Below, in pieces: positions 13,943-25,856 of a stretch of DNA of 64,000 nt (the first letter of the stretch is position 1; every line of letters begins with the position of its first letter). The stretch lies in assembly GCA_022579005.1 (NCBI GenBank), contig MU401459.1, positions 433,884-497,883 of the forward strand. The letters are read 5' to 3'. The translations under genes were made by a program, and so were the position numbers. The notes under the pieces were generated by a model. It searched no databases. It was not told the origin of the DNA and saw nothing but the letters and a program-made list of their open reading frames with translations. The stretch comes from Poronia punctata (taxonomy: Eukaryota; Ascomycota; Sordariomycetes; Xylariales; Xylariaceae).

Positions 13943-15944
13943 ATGAGACAAAACTCGTTCACAAGGCCGACAGGCCGTAGAGGTAGCGGCCATGGCCCGA
14001 ATCCTCCCTTTCCGACTTGGCAGATGCTCGTATTAGGTACGTGTCCTGGTCCAATGGTTCGCCCGTGTTGAGGTTGACCAAGCCTTGATCAGCAATTTGC
14101 CGGATTTGCGAACCGATCGCCTTCATGGGCATCTTTCCCTATGTGTACTTTATGATAGAGGACTTTCACATCACCGACGACCACGATAAGATTTCGTTCT
14201 ATGCCGGCATGGTCACCTCGGCTTTCACCTTTGCCGAATTCTCAACCGCCATTCTGTGGGGTCGGTTGAGTGACAAGATTGGGAGGAAACCGGTTCTAAT
14301 GACAGGTCTGGTCGGTACCGCGGTGAGCGTGCTTGTCTTTGGCTTCGCCCCCAGCCTCCCTGTCGCCCTCATGGCTCGGGCTATCGGCGGATTTCTAAAC
14401 GGGTACGAGTTTTTGGCATTTTACGAGATACATTCCCTTTCCCATGCGCTAACCGGGACCCAGCAACATGGGCGTATTACAGACAACTGTGGCGGAGCTC
14501 GCGACCGTTGAGAAGCATAAGAGTGAGTTTAAACCATTGTAGCCACGATGACGGTGTGGGATAAGAAAACAAATATACTAAATAACACCATAGACCGGGC
14601 ATTCACTCTAATGCCTCTCGTTTGGTGTCTTGGGTGAGTCGTTTTCCGTGCAGCTCAGTTTTATGCTACAGACGGGTTGGGCTGACTTGGTTTAGGTCTG
14701 TCATCGGTCCGATGATTGGAGGTACCCTGGCACGGCCGTGCATCAGCTATCCAAGCCTTTTCTCGCCAGGCACGATATGGGACCGGTATCCGTACCTGCT
14801 TCCCAACCTTTTCAGCGCCTTTGTCGTGCTGGTCGGTGTGATCAACGGACTACTGTTCCTCGAGGAGACACATCCGCACAAGAAGTTGGAACGGGACCGT
14901 GGACTGGAAATCGGCGACTGGATCATCTCAAAATTCAGCAGCTTAAAATGTGCAGAGCCGCGCGACGAGAAGTCAAAGATGAAGGATCAAGCAGACGAGT
15001 TCCGCCCCCTTATTGACCACGACGAGCCACTACCTCAATACCGATCGAATGATAATTCACCAGCCAACTCGCCTCGTCTTACGTCCGCTCCGGCGCCCCG
15101 GATTCCCCGCGATTCGTTGGACCTCAGGCGGCCAGACGAGTATATAAGCATCGGCGTCAACAAAACGTTTACGGAGCCGGTCGTGCTGAACATTATCTGT
15201 TTCGGCATCCTAGCCTTGTGAGTAATCATTCTGCAGGACCCGAGGCTCGCCTTGCTGACAAGAGTGTCTAGTCACACGATGACGTTCGATTCATTACTGC
15301 CCGTATTTCTGGAAACGGAGCGACCCTCGACCCCTATTGAAAGATCTCTTCCCTTCAAATTCGTGGACGGGTTCGGCCTCGACGCCAAGAGTGTCGGTGT
15401 CATCCTCAGTATCCAAGGCGCGTACCAGATGCTTATATACGCCTTCTTGGTCCCAAAGGTGCTAGATCGTTTTGGACCCTTGCGGCTGTCTCGCTTCGTT
15501 GCCATCGCCTACTTCCCGCTCTACTTGGCTACGCCGTACCTTGTCCTTCTGCCGAAACCGTTCCGCATGATCGGCTTGGCCGTTGCGCTCGCTTGGAAGT
15601 CTACGTTCGCCAACCTCATCTACCCCAGCAACGCTATCTTAACCACCCTGTTCGCGCCCAATCACCTGGCACTCGGCACGATCAACGGCGTGCTGGCTTC
15701 GACAGGCAGTCTTTGTCGCTCTCTAGCACCCACCATCTCTGGCGTTCTCTACAGTGTTGGTCTAAGATACGGGTACTCTGGCTTGGCTTGGTGGTTCAGT
15801 GCCCTAGTCGCAATTGCCGGCGCTGTGATCACGCTTCGGCTTCCGGATGTGCCCGAAAAAAAGACGGGCCCTCAGATGACAAAGATCAATATTCACGACA
15901 GCGATCCGGAGAGAGGCGAACAGCGACCCCGTTCTGGTCACTAG
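13943..15944 (+). CDS. MFS transporter (DHA1/YCR023C-like)
   Basis: Membrane carrier of the major facilitator superfamily, probably a drug/H+ antiporter-type exporter; the substrate is unknown. Six exons give 565 residues in phase: 13943-14036, 14093-14402, 14464-14522, 14594-14633, 14696-15217 and 15272-15944, all with GT-AG introns of about 55-72 nt. The N-terminal half has an ICEPIAFMGIFPYVYFM first helix and a perfect MFS motif A (GRLSDKIGRKPVL, about residues 88-100). A hydrophilic central loop (about residues 235-325), rich in charged residues and Ser/Pro, separates it from the C-terminal helices. This layout is that of fungal carriers related to yeast YCR023C. The tail after the last helix is short and charged. 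It is convergent with RIB7, with no sign of co-regulation. A pyrimidine-rich leader precedes the start. The start ATG is the first that gives an unbroken reading into the first membrane segment. Confidence 0.9.
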
Positions 15945-16914
15945 CTCCCAGGGCGTGAGCACAAAATAGCAAAATCATCTTGGGGTTTCATTTTGGTGGC
16001 ACAATATTCAAGAAGACTTTGGCGTTTGGCAGGATAGACTCTGGGTCCCTATTTTATTTCGGCGTATATCACATAATTTCTCAGCATCACTGGGCGCTGG
16101 GGGCTTTTTTCTCTGGGTAGTTTCATTCATCGTTTCATATATCCGATCAATGTGGGATATCTCCTTTGCGATACCCTACTCCGGCTCGTCATCACCCTTT
16201 TCCGGTTTTTCTTTTCGTTTCCATCTTGGGGTCTCCTTGGTATCTGGCAGCAAATGCCTTCTGGTCTCACGATGTCGTGCTTACTTTACTTACATAGACG
16301 GGCTTGGGTTGGGTAACCGAGCATGGGTATAGAGAGAGGGCTCATGTAACACATTATTTTCCATTATTACCAACATACGGGCATCTGCAGGGATCATTTC
16401 GGCACATGGGGACACAAGGGTTTCCCCCCTCCCCTCTATTTCTTATCTTGCGCATGATGTTACTATCATGTCGACAGGCATCCGGGACAAGGGGGCGCCC
16501 AGGTTTGGCAAGCGGGACGGGCTTCGAACTCGTAATCCTCATGCGGATCACGGCTAGGAGGAAGAGGATCGTCATTGGAGAATTGTTTGCATACTTGTCT
16601 AGTTACCTGCTAGGAATCGCAGGATCCAGACACTGGAGAACAGCGCAGGCACCTATTGGCAAAATAAAACTCAAGCAGTAACCTACTATCGAATACATGC
16701 TACCCTAGGTGAATGTGGCTGAAATAATTTGGTGTCGATCTACACGGCGCGTTGTCTAGCGATAGATTTGATTGACAGGATACAAACACGTATTGCGATG
16801 CTTCATCCACAAATACAGATGCCAGACGGCTCGGATGCATTTGGTTGTTGACCAAGGGACTAACACGTCGATAAGGTCTGCTACTTCACCGCCTCGCTAG
16901 AGCCGGTTCCCGCG
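15945..16914. other. Convergent intergenic region (MFS / RIB7)
   Basis: 970 bp between two stop codons that face each other. It should contain both 3' untranslated regions and polyadenylation sites. The short frames here have no recognisable content. Confidence 0.6.
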
Positions 16915-17979
16915 CTATACTATACGCCCGCATAACACAACATCTTCGCCGAGGGGCAACCACATGGTATCGGTCAGTCTCGCCACCGGTCTGTCGGGCC
17001 CACCTATCCGCGGAGGGCTAACGATGACGCCGCCCTGGCCTAGCCATATAGGCGCAATAGTGACGATGACGCTGTCGACGAGGCTTGCATTTTCGCTCAG
17101 CAGGGAATTGATGACCTCGCCGCCTCCTTCGATCATGACGCTGTTGAGGCCCTCCCGTCGAATGGCCGATAGGATGTCAACCCAGTCGAAGCGACGACTG
17201 TCGGCCGCTTCTTTGCCTTCACTATTGTCGAGGCCAGGATCTACTACTATGAACTTTCCGCCAACCTGGCTCAATATCTGCCTCTTATGTTCCGGCGGGT
17301 CTTTGACGAATGTCAGGATATAAGGGGCGAGTCCCTTGCCTAAGCGCGCCAATCGCATCACTTTGCTGTCGGCGGTGAAGTCCCAACGCAGGCGCGGGTC
17401 GACTATAATCGGTCGCGGTTGCCGTGCGTTTCTGGTAGTAGTAGTAGCCTTCTTTCTCGGCAAGCATATCAACAACCAGGAACAGGGATAAAGACAGGGA
17501 CAGGGACAGGGACAGTTACAGGAACAGGAGTGGGATTAACAACATACAATAGAATCAACAACACCGCCAGCCCCAGTGTCAATGTTAGTTTTAGCGTCAG
17601 AGCTAACACAAGCCTCCTCCTCCTCCTCCTCCTTCTCCTCCTCCACCTCGAGCCTACAGTTCAGTCCCGGATCATCAGCAATAGCGGTGCCGACGCCAAC
17701 ACATATGGCATCGTGCCTACTACGCAAGTAATGCGTCATGGCCTTGGACCGGGGTCCGCTTAGCGCGGTACGGATCCCCTGTCCGAGCGCCAGCGCCGAG
17801 TCCAATGATGTGGCGAAGGTGAGGGTCACGAAGGGTAGCGGGGACGACGATCCTCCTGTTGCTCTCGACTTTTGCGTGGGGGAAGACGGTAAAGCTGATG
17901 GTGATGGTGGTGGAGGAAGATGAGGCTCCAGACTTTCAGCTTCTTCCCGTGGGAAATGGAGCTTTGTTTCTTCTGCCAT
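16915..17979 (-). CDS. RIB7: Pyrimidinone-phosphate reductase RIB7
   Basis: Riboflavin synthesis enzyme that reduces 2,5-diamino-6-ribosylamino-4(3H)-pyrimidinone 5'-phosphate with NADPH (RibD C-terminal / dihydrofolate-reductase-like fold, cytosolic). The first part (ATG at 17979) carries VTLTFATSLDSALAL and the conserved SGPRSKAMTHYLRSRHDAI, VGVGTAIADDPGLNCRL blocks. The second part has RQPRPIIVDPRLRW and the cofactor-binding EGGGEVINSLL motif. Between them is a poor linker with an acidic Glu run and then a TAA at about 17536. Both parts are in the same frame. A GTATGT donor begins at 17547, and plausible acceptors lie near 17449-17452, giving about 320 residues. No acceptor is strong, so the exact junction is uncertain and a real nonsense change cannot be excluded. 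The linker overlaps a GACAGG minisatellite. Divergent from the CYSTM gene. Confidence 0.88.
17492..17528. repeat. RIB7: GGGACA/GACAGG minisatellite at the RIB7 junction
   Basis: Three exact GGGACA units plus degenerate flanking copies lie in what is probably the RIB7 intron. Length change here would move the reading frame if the segment were exonic. This supports an intronic reading. Confidence 0.75.
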
Positions 17980-20263
17980 CTTTTTGGCTTTTGACTTTCT
18001 CTTTTCTTCTTCCTCCCTTCTTTTTCAGCTAGTTGTTTACCGATTAGTATACCTTGTAATATATCTGCAGTTGATATCAACTCTGCTATTTTGTTGTAGG
18101 ATGGGGGCTTCTAAAAGCTCTAATACGCCGAAGGTATTGTCCCGGATCACAAGCGCGGAATAAAAACCATTAGGAGAAAACAGACACCCCGCTCCCTCCA
18201 GTCCTAGTCGACGAGCTTCGTGATGCCCAGAATAAAGACAGGTACTAGTCGATCTAGTTGATACCTGATGTCGCACAAATCGGTACAAGGGGGACGATCA
18301 TGTGGGGCAAAATCTTCAATAGCAAAGGTCAGGTATGCACCTATTTACCTGGTAACCGTAAAAGTAGGCTGGCCCCGTGGCTGGGTATGTAGTTTGTTGT
18401 CGATTATTAGGTAAGCGAACACACTAATAATAGGTAACCTAGTACCGTACATTTTCAGTCTACCTAGAGGTAGGTACTTACCTACATTATCCATCTGACA
18501 ATGTGTTAACTTCCTAAGTTCTAGGTTGGGGTGCTAGGTTATTCACTTTTGTATTTACCTATGTACGATTACTAAGACGGGCTTAAACCAACCAGTAATG
18601 TTTATATCACAGAGCTTGACGGCATCTACGAGTATACCTAAGGTACTCTCAATGTTAATGGAAAGTACCTACGCATAAAGTACGTTGGGTACATCCATTA
18701 GGATGCAAGTATTTTTGCATGATTTTGTCCAAGTAAAAGTTCGGTCTGGGCTACACATTACAGGTACCTGCTATTTATCTACACGTAGGTATTTTACTTT
18801 TGATGCACTCCGTCTTTTGACAGGTCATCCTAACGCGCTTTAGACTAGGTTAAACGTTATGACAAATGCACATAATGGAGAAGGCTCCCGCAGGACAAGA
18901 AAAAAAGAATGAAAAACATACGATATGTCGTAATTGTTGCTTTATAGATAATGTAGGTATTCTACTTGTAGGTCCAAGATCGACATTCCGAGCTTACTAA
19001 TTATTCTATGGCTCTTTTCCAACTGTTATTCTCAATCCTCAACTTGATCTGTATCAGTGTACTCGTAGATAGCCAGCTGCCATGTTTACAAAAAGGAGAA
19101 GAAGATCCTACCCCGTCGCGTTATCACACGGTCTGGTCTGCACTAAGCATGCAGTGTATAACCCTCGTCCCTGTCCGCAGTGCTTCAGGGAACAACCTCG
19201 TTGCTAATACCTAATAGAATTCAAACACATTGACAGATTACAAAAGTGTCCGGGATGGAAACAAGATCAAGAGAAATCAAGAAAACAAGCTTAGTCTAGT
19301 ATACACGTCAGAAAAACTCCCACGAAAAACGTTGCGCCCCGGTGGGTGCGTGCATGTGATGTTTTCGCCACTCGGTCTGTACTTGTGTGATACGTGCTGA
19401 TAGCCCGATACTGAAAATAGGGGGGGTGTTTTTGAGAGCCAACCTAGACTTTGTTCTAGCCGCTCGTCATCTTGGTTCTAGATTTCATATGGTACTGGTA
19501 CAGCAGCTGGTACTGGTACGAGTATGAGTCCACAATACAAATGTCGGGATCGATAAGAGCAGCTACTTTTACATGTATTTCTTGTCGCTTGTTATCCAAA
19601 ACTCGATCCTAATTACCTACTACGACATATTGAAGGGATGATATCAGACGAATCAAGGTTGCATAGTAGGTTACATGGCAAGCTACGAGTAAAAGAGAGA
19701 CTAGTAGGCCGCCACATCCCTCTCTGTATCTCTCACTCTGATAAGCACACCGGTATGATAGCTCTGTATCATCTTTAGCGGCTCTTTCCTACAACAAAAC
19801 GCAACCGGGCACTTGATTGAAATCTGCTTTGATTCAGAGACAATTGTAATGTCAAACGAACCACTGTTTGTAGAATGGCAAGTCATGGAAGTGAAGCCGA
19901 GCCGAGCCGAGCCGAGCCGAGCCGAACAGTGCCACATCTATCCGCCAAGCTTACGCGGCCTCTGTGCTTCGCCACAATCCCGTAGAGGAGCTAGGTATCT
20001 CTTATTACTACACGTAAAAGGTAATAGTGTCATGGGACGTTTTAATTGCCAAACAACAACATCCATCCCCCGCAAAACTTAAACCAAAACAACAACACAC
20101 TTGCCATTTGGTTGTACCGGGTTTTTAGATACGAAACTCGGTGCAATCTGAGTAAAGGTTTAATTTTCGCACTTCCATCAAATCTCAGCTCTTTTCGCGC
20201 CAGGACAAAAAAAACACAAGTGCCGACTCGCTCGATCGAAAACTCCCCCCCAAAAAAGACAAA
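17980..20263. other. Divergent intergenic region (RIB7 / CYSTM)
   Basis: 2.3 kb without a supportable gene. The segment 18320-18800 is dense in TACCTA/TAGGTA words. A GCCGA repeat lies at 19896-19925, and the last 200 bp before the CYSTM start are A/C-rich, as in fungal 5' leaders. Promoters of both genes must lie here, but no specific site is clear. Confidence 0.55.
19896..19925. repeat. (GCCGA)6 repeat
   Basis: Six exact tandem GCCGA units, 340 bp upstream of the CYSTM start codon. Confidence 0.95.
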
Positions 20264-20608
20264 ATGTCCAATAAATACGAAGGACCACCCCCATACCACG
20301 GCGGTCCGCAGCCGCCTCAACCCGCGTACCAGCAGCAACAACCGTACGGCGACCCGAATAATAACTATGGCTACGCACCCGGCCCGAATATGGGTTATCA
20401 ACAACAACAACAACAACCCTATCCACCACAACAATCACCATACCCACCACAACAAGGATATTATCCGCCGCAACAAGGTGGCCCGTATCCCCCTCCCGGC
20501 GGGTATTACCAGCACCCGAATCAGGATCGAGGCGGGAGTGGTCAGGGATGTTTAGGTGCTTTGTTGGGTGCCCTGGCTTGTTGTTGCTGCTTGGATTGTC
20601 TGTTTTAA
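20264..20608 (+). CDS. Cysteine-rich transmembrane (CYSTM) protein
   Basis: Single-exon gene for a 114-residue protein. Residues 1-93 are a low-complexity Pro/Gln/Tyr/Gly stretch with repeated YPPQQ-type units. Residues 95-114 form the C-terminal CYSTM module, a short hydrophobic segment with a cluster of cysteines (ALACCCCLDCLF) that ends the protein. CYSTM proteins are small tail-anchored-type proteins known across eukaryotes and linked to stress and metal tolerance. The cysteines may be palmitoylated or bind metal (family knowledge; nothing here shows which). The start is the only ATG giving the whole module, with an A-rich Kozak-like context ending AAA. No signal peptide. Convergent with the FAD monooxygenase. 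The length is typical for the family. Confidence 0.85.
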   Translation: MSNKYEGPPPYHGGPQPPQPAYQQQQPYGDPNNNYGYAPGPNMGYQQQQQQPYPPQQSPYPPQQGYYPPQQGGPYPPPGGYYQHPNQDRGGSGQGCLGALLGALACCCCLDCLF

Positions 20609-21285
20609 TTATTACTTGTTGTTGTCGTCGCTATTGTCTCGGAAACGGGCCGAAACTGTTTCATAATGCGTTGAGAAAATGCTGGGGAAGATACCAGGCG
20701 ATTGTTTGATGATGGTGGTGATGCCGCATGGTTTATGCTGGGAAAGAAAGGGGGCTCCCCCATTCCATGGGGAAATGGTTGGTCGGTTGGTTGATTGATT
20801 GTTAAGAGGTATGGAAATGCAAATACTGTCCGCTCTTCATCGGCCGCTACCTATTCGGGATGGGTGAGGATAAGAACAGCTACGAAGTGGACTCGCATAT
20901 ACGATACGAAGGATGGATGGAACTCGGCGTGTACGTCAAGGTTCATGGGTGCTGTATCGTACTAAGACTACTTTACTTTACTTTCCCTGGACCGCGACTG
21001 AGGGAGAGGCTGGTAGCTCTATGCATTCGAGCGGCGTTCGGATTTCGGAAACGACCACACAATCGTTGTTCCTTTGTCATGTCATTGTACATCACCATCA
21101 TGAATATTCCCCCGACTTTCGTAACTAGAGCAGCTGCCGGGAAATTTTTACCACAATATATTAATCTACTACTACTACTACTTCTACTAAAACCAACTCA
21201 TACTCTGACTTTGATGATCACTTCTCAATATAGCCGGGTAGTAAGTAAACACGAAGAACCTCGGATTCTTGCTTCCAGCGATGAA
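20609..21285. other. Convergent intergenic region (CYSTM / FAD enzyme)
   Basis: 677 bp holding both 3' ends. An ACT trinucleotide run occurs around 21166-21189. An open frame across 20860-21339 overlaps the monooxygenase stop and has no recognisable content. Confidence 0.55.
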
Positions 21286-22777
21286 TCATACAGTGATTCT
21301 GTTTGTATTTCCAACACCATCCGTGTGCTCCTTGGCTAGACCGGAATACAGTTCTTCAAACTTCTCTCGCGCTTCAGCTACACAGTCGTGCGAGTAGACC
21401 ATCTTCTGGACTTCGGGGCTCGCCCACTTATCGGGCACAGCATTTCCCTTCTTCCGGCCTTCGGCGAACTGGCGATCGCGTTCCTCCTTGGCCTTACCCT
21501 CGCCGAGGTGAAGCGTACGTCCCGAGAAGGCGGCCATCTCCACAAGGGCGTAAGTGCGGTCCCTGCGGAGCATCTCGTAGACCTTGAGAGCGCGCGCCAG
21601 CGCCTCGCGGTCGATCCTGGTGGTGCCATCTTCGTCTTTGTGAAGGGGCACGGCACTGACGCACTCGGCTACCACGGCGGCGTCCTCGATGGCCATAGTA
21701 GCGCCCTGACCGAGGTGTGGTAGGGTGGGGTGGCAGGCATCGCCCAGCAGGGCCACGGTTCCGAGAGTCCAGCTCTCAAGAGGCTTGTGGGAGCGGAGTC
21801 GCCATTCGCACACCTCGCCCTCGGGCACAAGGTTGAGCATGCGTTTGACGAGCGGGCAAAAGTCGCCGTATACTTCCAGCATGGCGCTCTTGTCTCCGCG
21901 CGTGGTATATGTGACGCTAGGCGCGGCGGCGAAATGCGTATCGGGTTGGCAGGTGGATAGGTTGTAGATGGTCTTATTGCTGATGGGGTACGCGACGATG
22001 TGACGCTTCTCGCCGATCCAACGCAAAGCGCAGTCGGAATCCAACAGCTCGAGCATCTCCGAGTCCTTCTCCATGTCGGCCCGTGACAGCATGATACGGT
22101 ACGCTGCCTGTCCTGTGTCTTCGACTTCGGCGGAGCTGTTGATGCGCTTCAGCAGAGTTGTCCGCACACCGGATTTGATGCCGTCAGCCCCAATCAAGAT
22201 GTCCGCTTGCTCTTCGTATGGCTCCGCATTCCGCGCTTTCACCGTGAATGATACTTTACCGGGTCCGAAATCTTTGACGCTCTCTAGCGCTGTCCCGAAA
22301 TGGAACGTGATGGCGGGCTCCTTTAGACATCCGTCGTAGAGACTGCCGGCCAGGGAGGCACGATGGCCGACGCAATGCGGATACCCGTACAGGTCTTCGA
22401 GGTCGGGCATAGGGACAAGAGAAAGCTCTTTGTTTGTGGAGCCCTCGCGAATGCTGCTCGATGTGACGACGGTGGCCTCGGCCTGGATCTTAGCCCAGCA
22501 GTCCCAGCGATCTAGCACCCGCGCCAGATTGGGCGCTAGCTGAATCCCTGCGCCAACAAACCCTAGATTCGAAGCGGCCTCGTAGACGTCGATATGCTTG
22601 AAGCCCTTCTTTGCGAAAGCAAGGGCGCAAGCGAGCCCGCCCATGCCTGTTTTTACTCCGTCAGCATCTAGTCCAGTCTAACCCCGATGGCTCATGAGAG
22701 GAGCGTGAGCGGAGATACTCGATACAATGCTTACCCGCGCCAACGATAGATATCTTTAATTCTTCCACACCTCCCAT
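21286..22777 (-). CDS. FAD-dependent monooxygenase, salicylate-hydroxylase-like
   Basis: Flavoprotein of the PHBH/salicylate hydroxylase group, which uses NAD(P)H and O2 to hydroxylate aromatic or similar substrates; the actual substrate is unknown. Two exons (22777-22735 and 22646-21286, one 88-nt intron) give 467 residues. The intron splits the dinucleotide-binding motif: exon 1 supplies KISIVGAG and exon 2 restores GAGMGG at residues 13-18, followed by an acidic VYE. The second FAD/NAD contact, LIGADG, is at about 166-170. The GD motif, LLGDACHPTLPHLGQGA, starts at about 314. All hallmarks are present and the length is usual for the family. The ORF downstream of the intron alone would lack the FAD motif, so the short first exon is needed. 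No biosynthetic neighbours are evident, so a catabolic or detoxifying role is as likely as secondary metabolism. Confidence 0.92.
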
Positions 22778-24058
22778 GATGAAGAACCAGTCGGGAGGAC
22801 ACAGATGAAGGGAAGGGGTGGGTAAATCAAGGACCCTGAGAGGGTTTACTCTCAAATCCTATTATTTCAATAAATACTGTAGGCTATGATGATGGGTAGG
22901 AAGGGGTACTCCCACGTCGGTAGCCTCAAGAAGAGACATGACGGGCAATAAAAACGCCCGAATAGCCAGATGATGGTGGACCGTAAAAATAGCCTTCTCA
23001 GAGGGTAGAGCCGGAAGGACATCGTTTTCTCGGTCAGGTGGGGTGTATTCACTCCCGGTTAATGAGGGGCTCCATTTGGCGGCACCGGCAATCTTGTTGG
23101 TGAGCCACGATCAATTGGCTAGGAACTAAGGATAATCATTTGGCCTGGGGTGAATTGAGGACGTCCCACTGTCTCCGACATAAAATCGCACACTAGGAAG
23201 GTGGGTTAGATGCCCGGGGACCCCAGGGTAAATCCCTTCGATTATCGCCTTCACTTCTCTTGGTAACTATTTTAACGTCGCTTGACCAAGGTAGAAAAAA
23301 CAAGCCAACCTGTACGACGCGAGACTCAATCTGGTTGCCGCTGGCTAGATCTGTGATATGGCGCTTGAACAGGGCCAGAAACATATTGCGCTTAAATCGA
23401 TCAAGGTGACGAAGAGTTGGGAGCAGGTTTGACGGAGAATTTATCTACCTTGCTTGACTTGTCATTCCAAGCCGTTCTATGTCGCATCTTGAAGAAACCA
23501 ACTCTGAGCTGCCACAGGTCAAATACATTGCATCCCCTCTTAAATCTAGGTCCCTTATCTTATTCACATAATTCTATTACAGAGACATCAAAAAAGAGAC
23601 GCGTAAGAGAACATGAGAGAAAAATAACAACAGCGACATGTGTATTTGAATCTAGGACAAAAATTGTATCTGCAACCCAAAGGCTCAAGGTAGGTACACT
23701 GTACCTCATAAGTAAATGCGCGCTTCGGAATTTACATATCGATACCTTTGTGGGTGTTACAGGAATATAACCCGAGCGCTGTAAAAGAGGATATGGTTTT
23801 ATCGATGACTATCACTCTACATAATAGGCGTCCAACTCTCTGACTGCTCTTGGATTAACGTGGGGTACAGAATACCTTGTTAAAACAAAGGGAGTGTTTT
23901 GACACCAACATGTATTGCAGATAGTTCAATATACAAAGCGGTCACTCATTACATCTCCATGGCTATATAATTTAAAAAAAAAACCTTCTACGTCCTACTT
24001 ACATACCCAGTACATAACCTACTTCAAGCAGAAACCACGAGCTGTGATCCCTAGGAGA
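22778..24058. other. Divergent intergenic region (FAD enzyme / UBC-like)
   Basis: 1.28 kb without a supportable gene, between two genes transcribed away from each other. Short frames on both strands have no domain. It must hold both promoters; I see no specific factor site. Confidence 0.55.
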
Positions 24059-25179
24059 ATGGCGTCACTGAAACTTGGTGGATTGCCGGCGATAAGGAGA
24101 CAGCATCTCCTCGCTGAATTGTATGTACATCGACGGGCTAAATCATGTCAGGGTAACACCCATAGTCGGCGACACCACTGACATTCGTCTCAGTACGGGC
24201 CTTAAACAAGCCTGCCCAGAAGGCGTTTATGTCGGCTTGGCACCTGGCGATCCAAGCAAATGGTACGGTGTCATCTTCGTGCGAAACGGTGAGACTCACC
24301 GGCATCTTCACTTTCGGTAACGGCTTTCTGACACTGGCCAAGGCCCATATGCCCCAGCTGTCTTGCGATTTCAGATTTCATTCCCGGATTCTTACCCAAG
24401 GCTACCGCCCCTGGTGACATTCGCAACCGACATGTTTCATCCTTTAATCACGCCTCCCAGCACTCATATGCGCCCCACCGACATCCAAGACAGTGGTACG
24501 GGCAGGGCAACCGATGTGGAGCGCCTGCCGCCTGGGGGTTTCAGCCTTAGGCACGGTTTCCCAGATTGGTTCGAAAGTCGAGGCCGGGGAGCAGCCGCCG
24601 ATAAGCCAACAGGTGGAGATCAGTCATCGCGTCAGACGCCGCATCGGCCACCGCCACCCGCAGACTTAAGTAGCGGGGGGACGGCCGGCTCGGGCGGCTC
24701 AGCGATAGGACAGTCACCTGGTTTCGCCGACACAGGGAGAAAAGAAGTGTCCGCTTACGCAATCCTACAATATATTCGTAGCACTTTTGAGGACGAAGAC
24801 GTATTGGACTCGGTCCCACTCGAAGCCGCTGGAAATCAAGGCGCGTGGAGTGCTTGGCGGACGAATCGCATGGAAAGGGGCAAGACGTTCGAGGGCCAGT
24901 CAACATCAGCAAGTGAATGGAATTGGGAAGGTGTTTGGGAGGACAGAGTGAAAAAGGGCATCGCGAACAGCTTATCGGAGTCGGTCCTGTTTGGAGGAGG
25001 AGTTGCGTCTGAAGACCCTGTAAGTTGTGCTTGCCTGTCGTGCTACGTGTTCTCCATTTAATTTAACACGCCTGAATGAATCACTAACTAGCCCACAGAT
25101 ACACTTTCTGAATATGGGGGAGGACGATGTCAGAAATATCAAGAACAATCTCTTACGCACTCTGGCTGCTGCTCCCTGA
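24059..25179 (+). CDS. UBC-fold (UEV/AKTIP-type) protein
   Basis: Ubiquitin-conjugating-enzyme-fold protein that appears catalytically inactive. Four exons (24059-24120, 24194-24288, 24343-25019, 25099-25179) stay in phase and give 304 residues. The N-terminus (MASLKLGGLPAIRRQHLLAE) leads into CPEGVYVGLAPGDPSKWYGVIFVRNG-like E2 strands, split here by an intron. Then come the E2-like FQISFPDSYPRLPPLV and FHPLI segments. Where an active E2 has HPN and a catalytic Cys, this protein reads THMRPTDIQDSG with no Cys, so ubiquitin transfer is unlikely. Fungal members of this group resemble AKTIP/FTS, a factor of endosomal transport (inference by fold). After the UBC domain comes a low-complexity Pro/Gly linker and a conserved-looking C-terminal helix ending in IHFLNMGEDDVRNIKNNL. 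Four residues separate the last two exons cleanly. Confidence 0.85.
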
Positions 25180-25599
25180 GCTGCCCACTATCTAACGCCC
25201 AACGTTACCTATCGGTCGATTTCTAGGAAACCCTAACCCAGCACTCATAAAGACATTTGCACAGCCCTATGCAATCGCAATGGGGAAAGTCCCCACATCA
25301 GTCCATGCCAACTGAGCCAGAACCCTTCGTTCAACGTTCAGGAAGTCATACATCGCTCAGCCCGCATCTACCAGATCAACTAACTTCTACGTTTCTCTTT
25401 TTCGTAACTATAACTACTCCAGTGCGGTCCTTTACGAGGTCGTCATTGCCATTGTAATGTCCTTGTCGGCTTCAGTCCTCCTTCCCATTCGCCGCCTCTT
25501 CTATAAACACTTCAACATCCCGCATACGCGAGACCATTGTTTTACTTCGTCTTCAGAGTCTTTATCAACTGCCATAGCTATTAGAGAATCTTTGGCTAT
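25180..25599. other. Intergenic region
   Basis: 420 bp between the UBC-like stop and the next candidate start. C/T-rich, compatible with a leader or promoter. An in-frame upstream ATG at 25457 would lengthen the next ORF, but adds nothing recognisable. Confidence 0.5.
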
Positions 25600-25843
25600 G
25601 TCCAATAAAGTACCCATCCCCATTCCCGTCATCATCGTGTGTATCGTGGTCCCCGCCATTATTGTTCTTTGCATCATCTGGTGCATTCTTACAGGTTTCG
25701 ACCTCCTCCCGTGCCGTCAACACCGCCGCGCGGTACGGAGCTCAAGCCCCAGACAACTACTACCGTCGTCTCAATCCCGGGATCGCGGAACTCGATATAC
25801 CAGCTCGAGTACGGTAGAAAGCTATTTCGTTGGGCAGGTTTGA
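25600..25843 (+). CDS. Possible small single-pass membrane protein
   Basis: Tentative. An ATG at 25600 opens an 80-residue frame beginning with a short polar stretch, then about 25 hydrophobic residues (from PVIIVCIVVP to IIWCILTG) that would form one membrane helix. A basic, Ser-rich tail follows. All three frames are open just downstream (25690-25820), and one of the alternatives looks just as protein-like, so an intron could redirect the C-terminus. It lies immediately upstream of the 580-residue gene on the same strand and could even be its first exon. I do not recognise a family. Confidence 0.35.
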
Positions 25844-25856
25844 ACAAAAAGGCAAC

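Noticed and set aside
16485..16560. tRNA-like B-box on the minus strand (GAGTTCGAAGCC)
   Set aside because: No matching acceptor stem or A box at the right distance.
13943..24058. Secondary-metabolite cluster (transporter plus FAD monooxygenase)
   Set aside because: No synthase, transferase or pathway regulator lies nearby, and housekeeping RIB7 sits between them.
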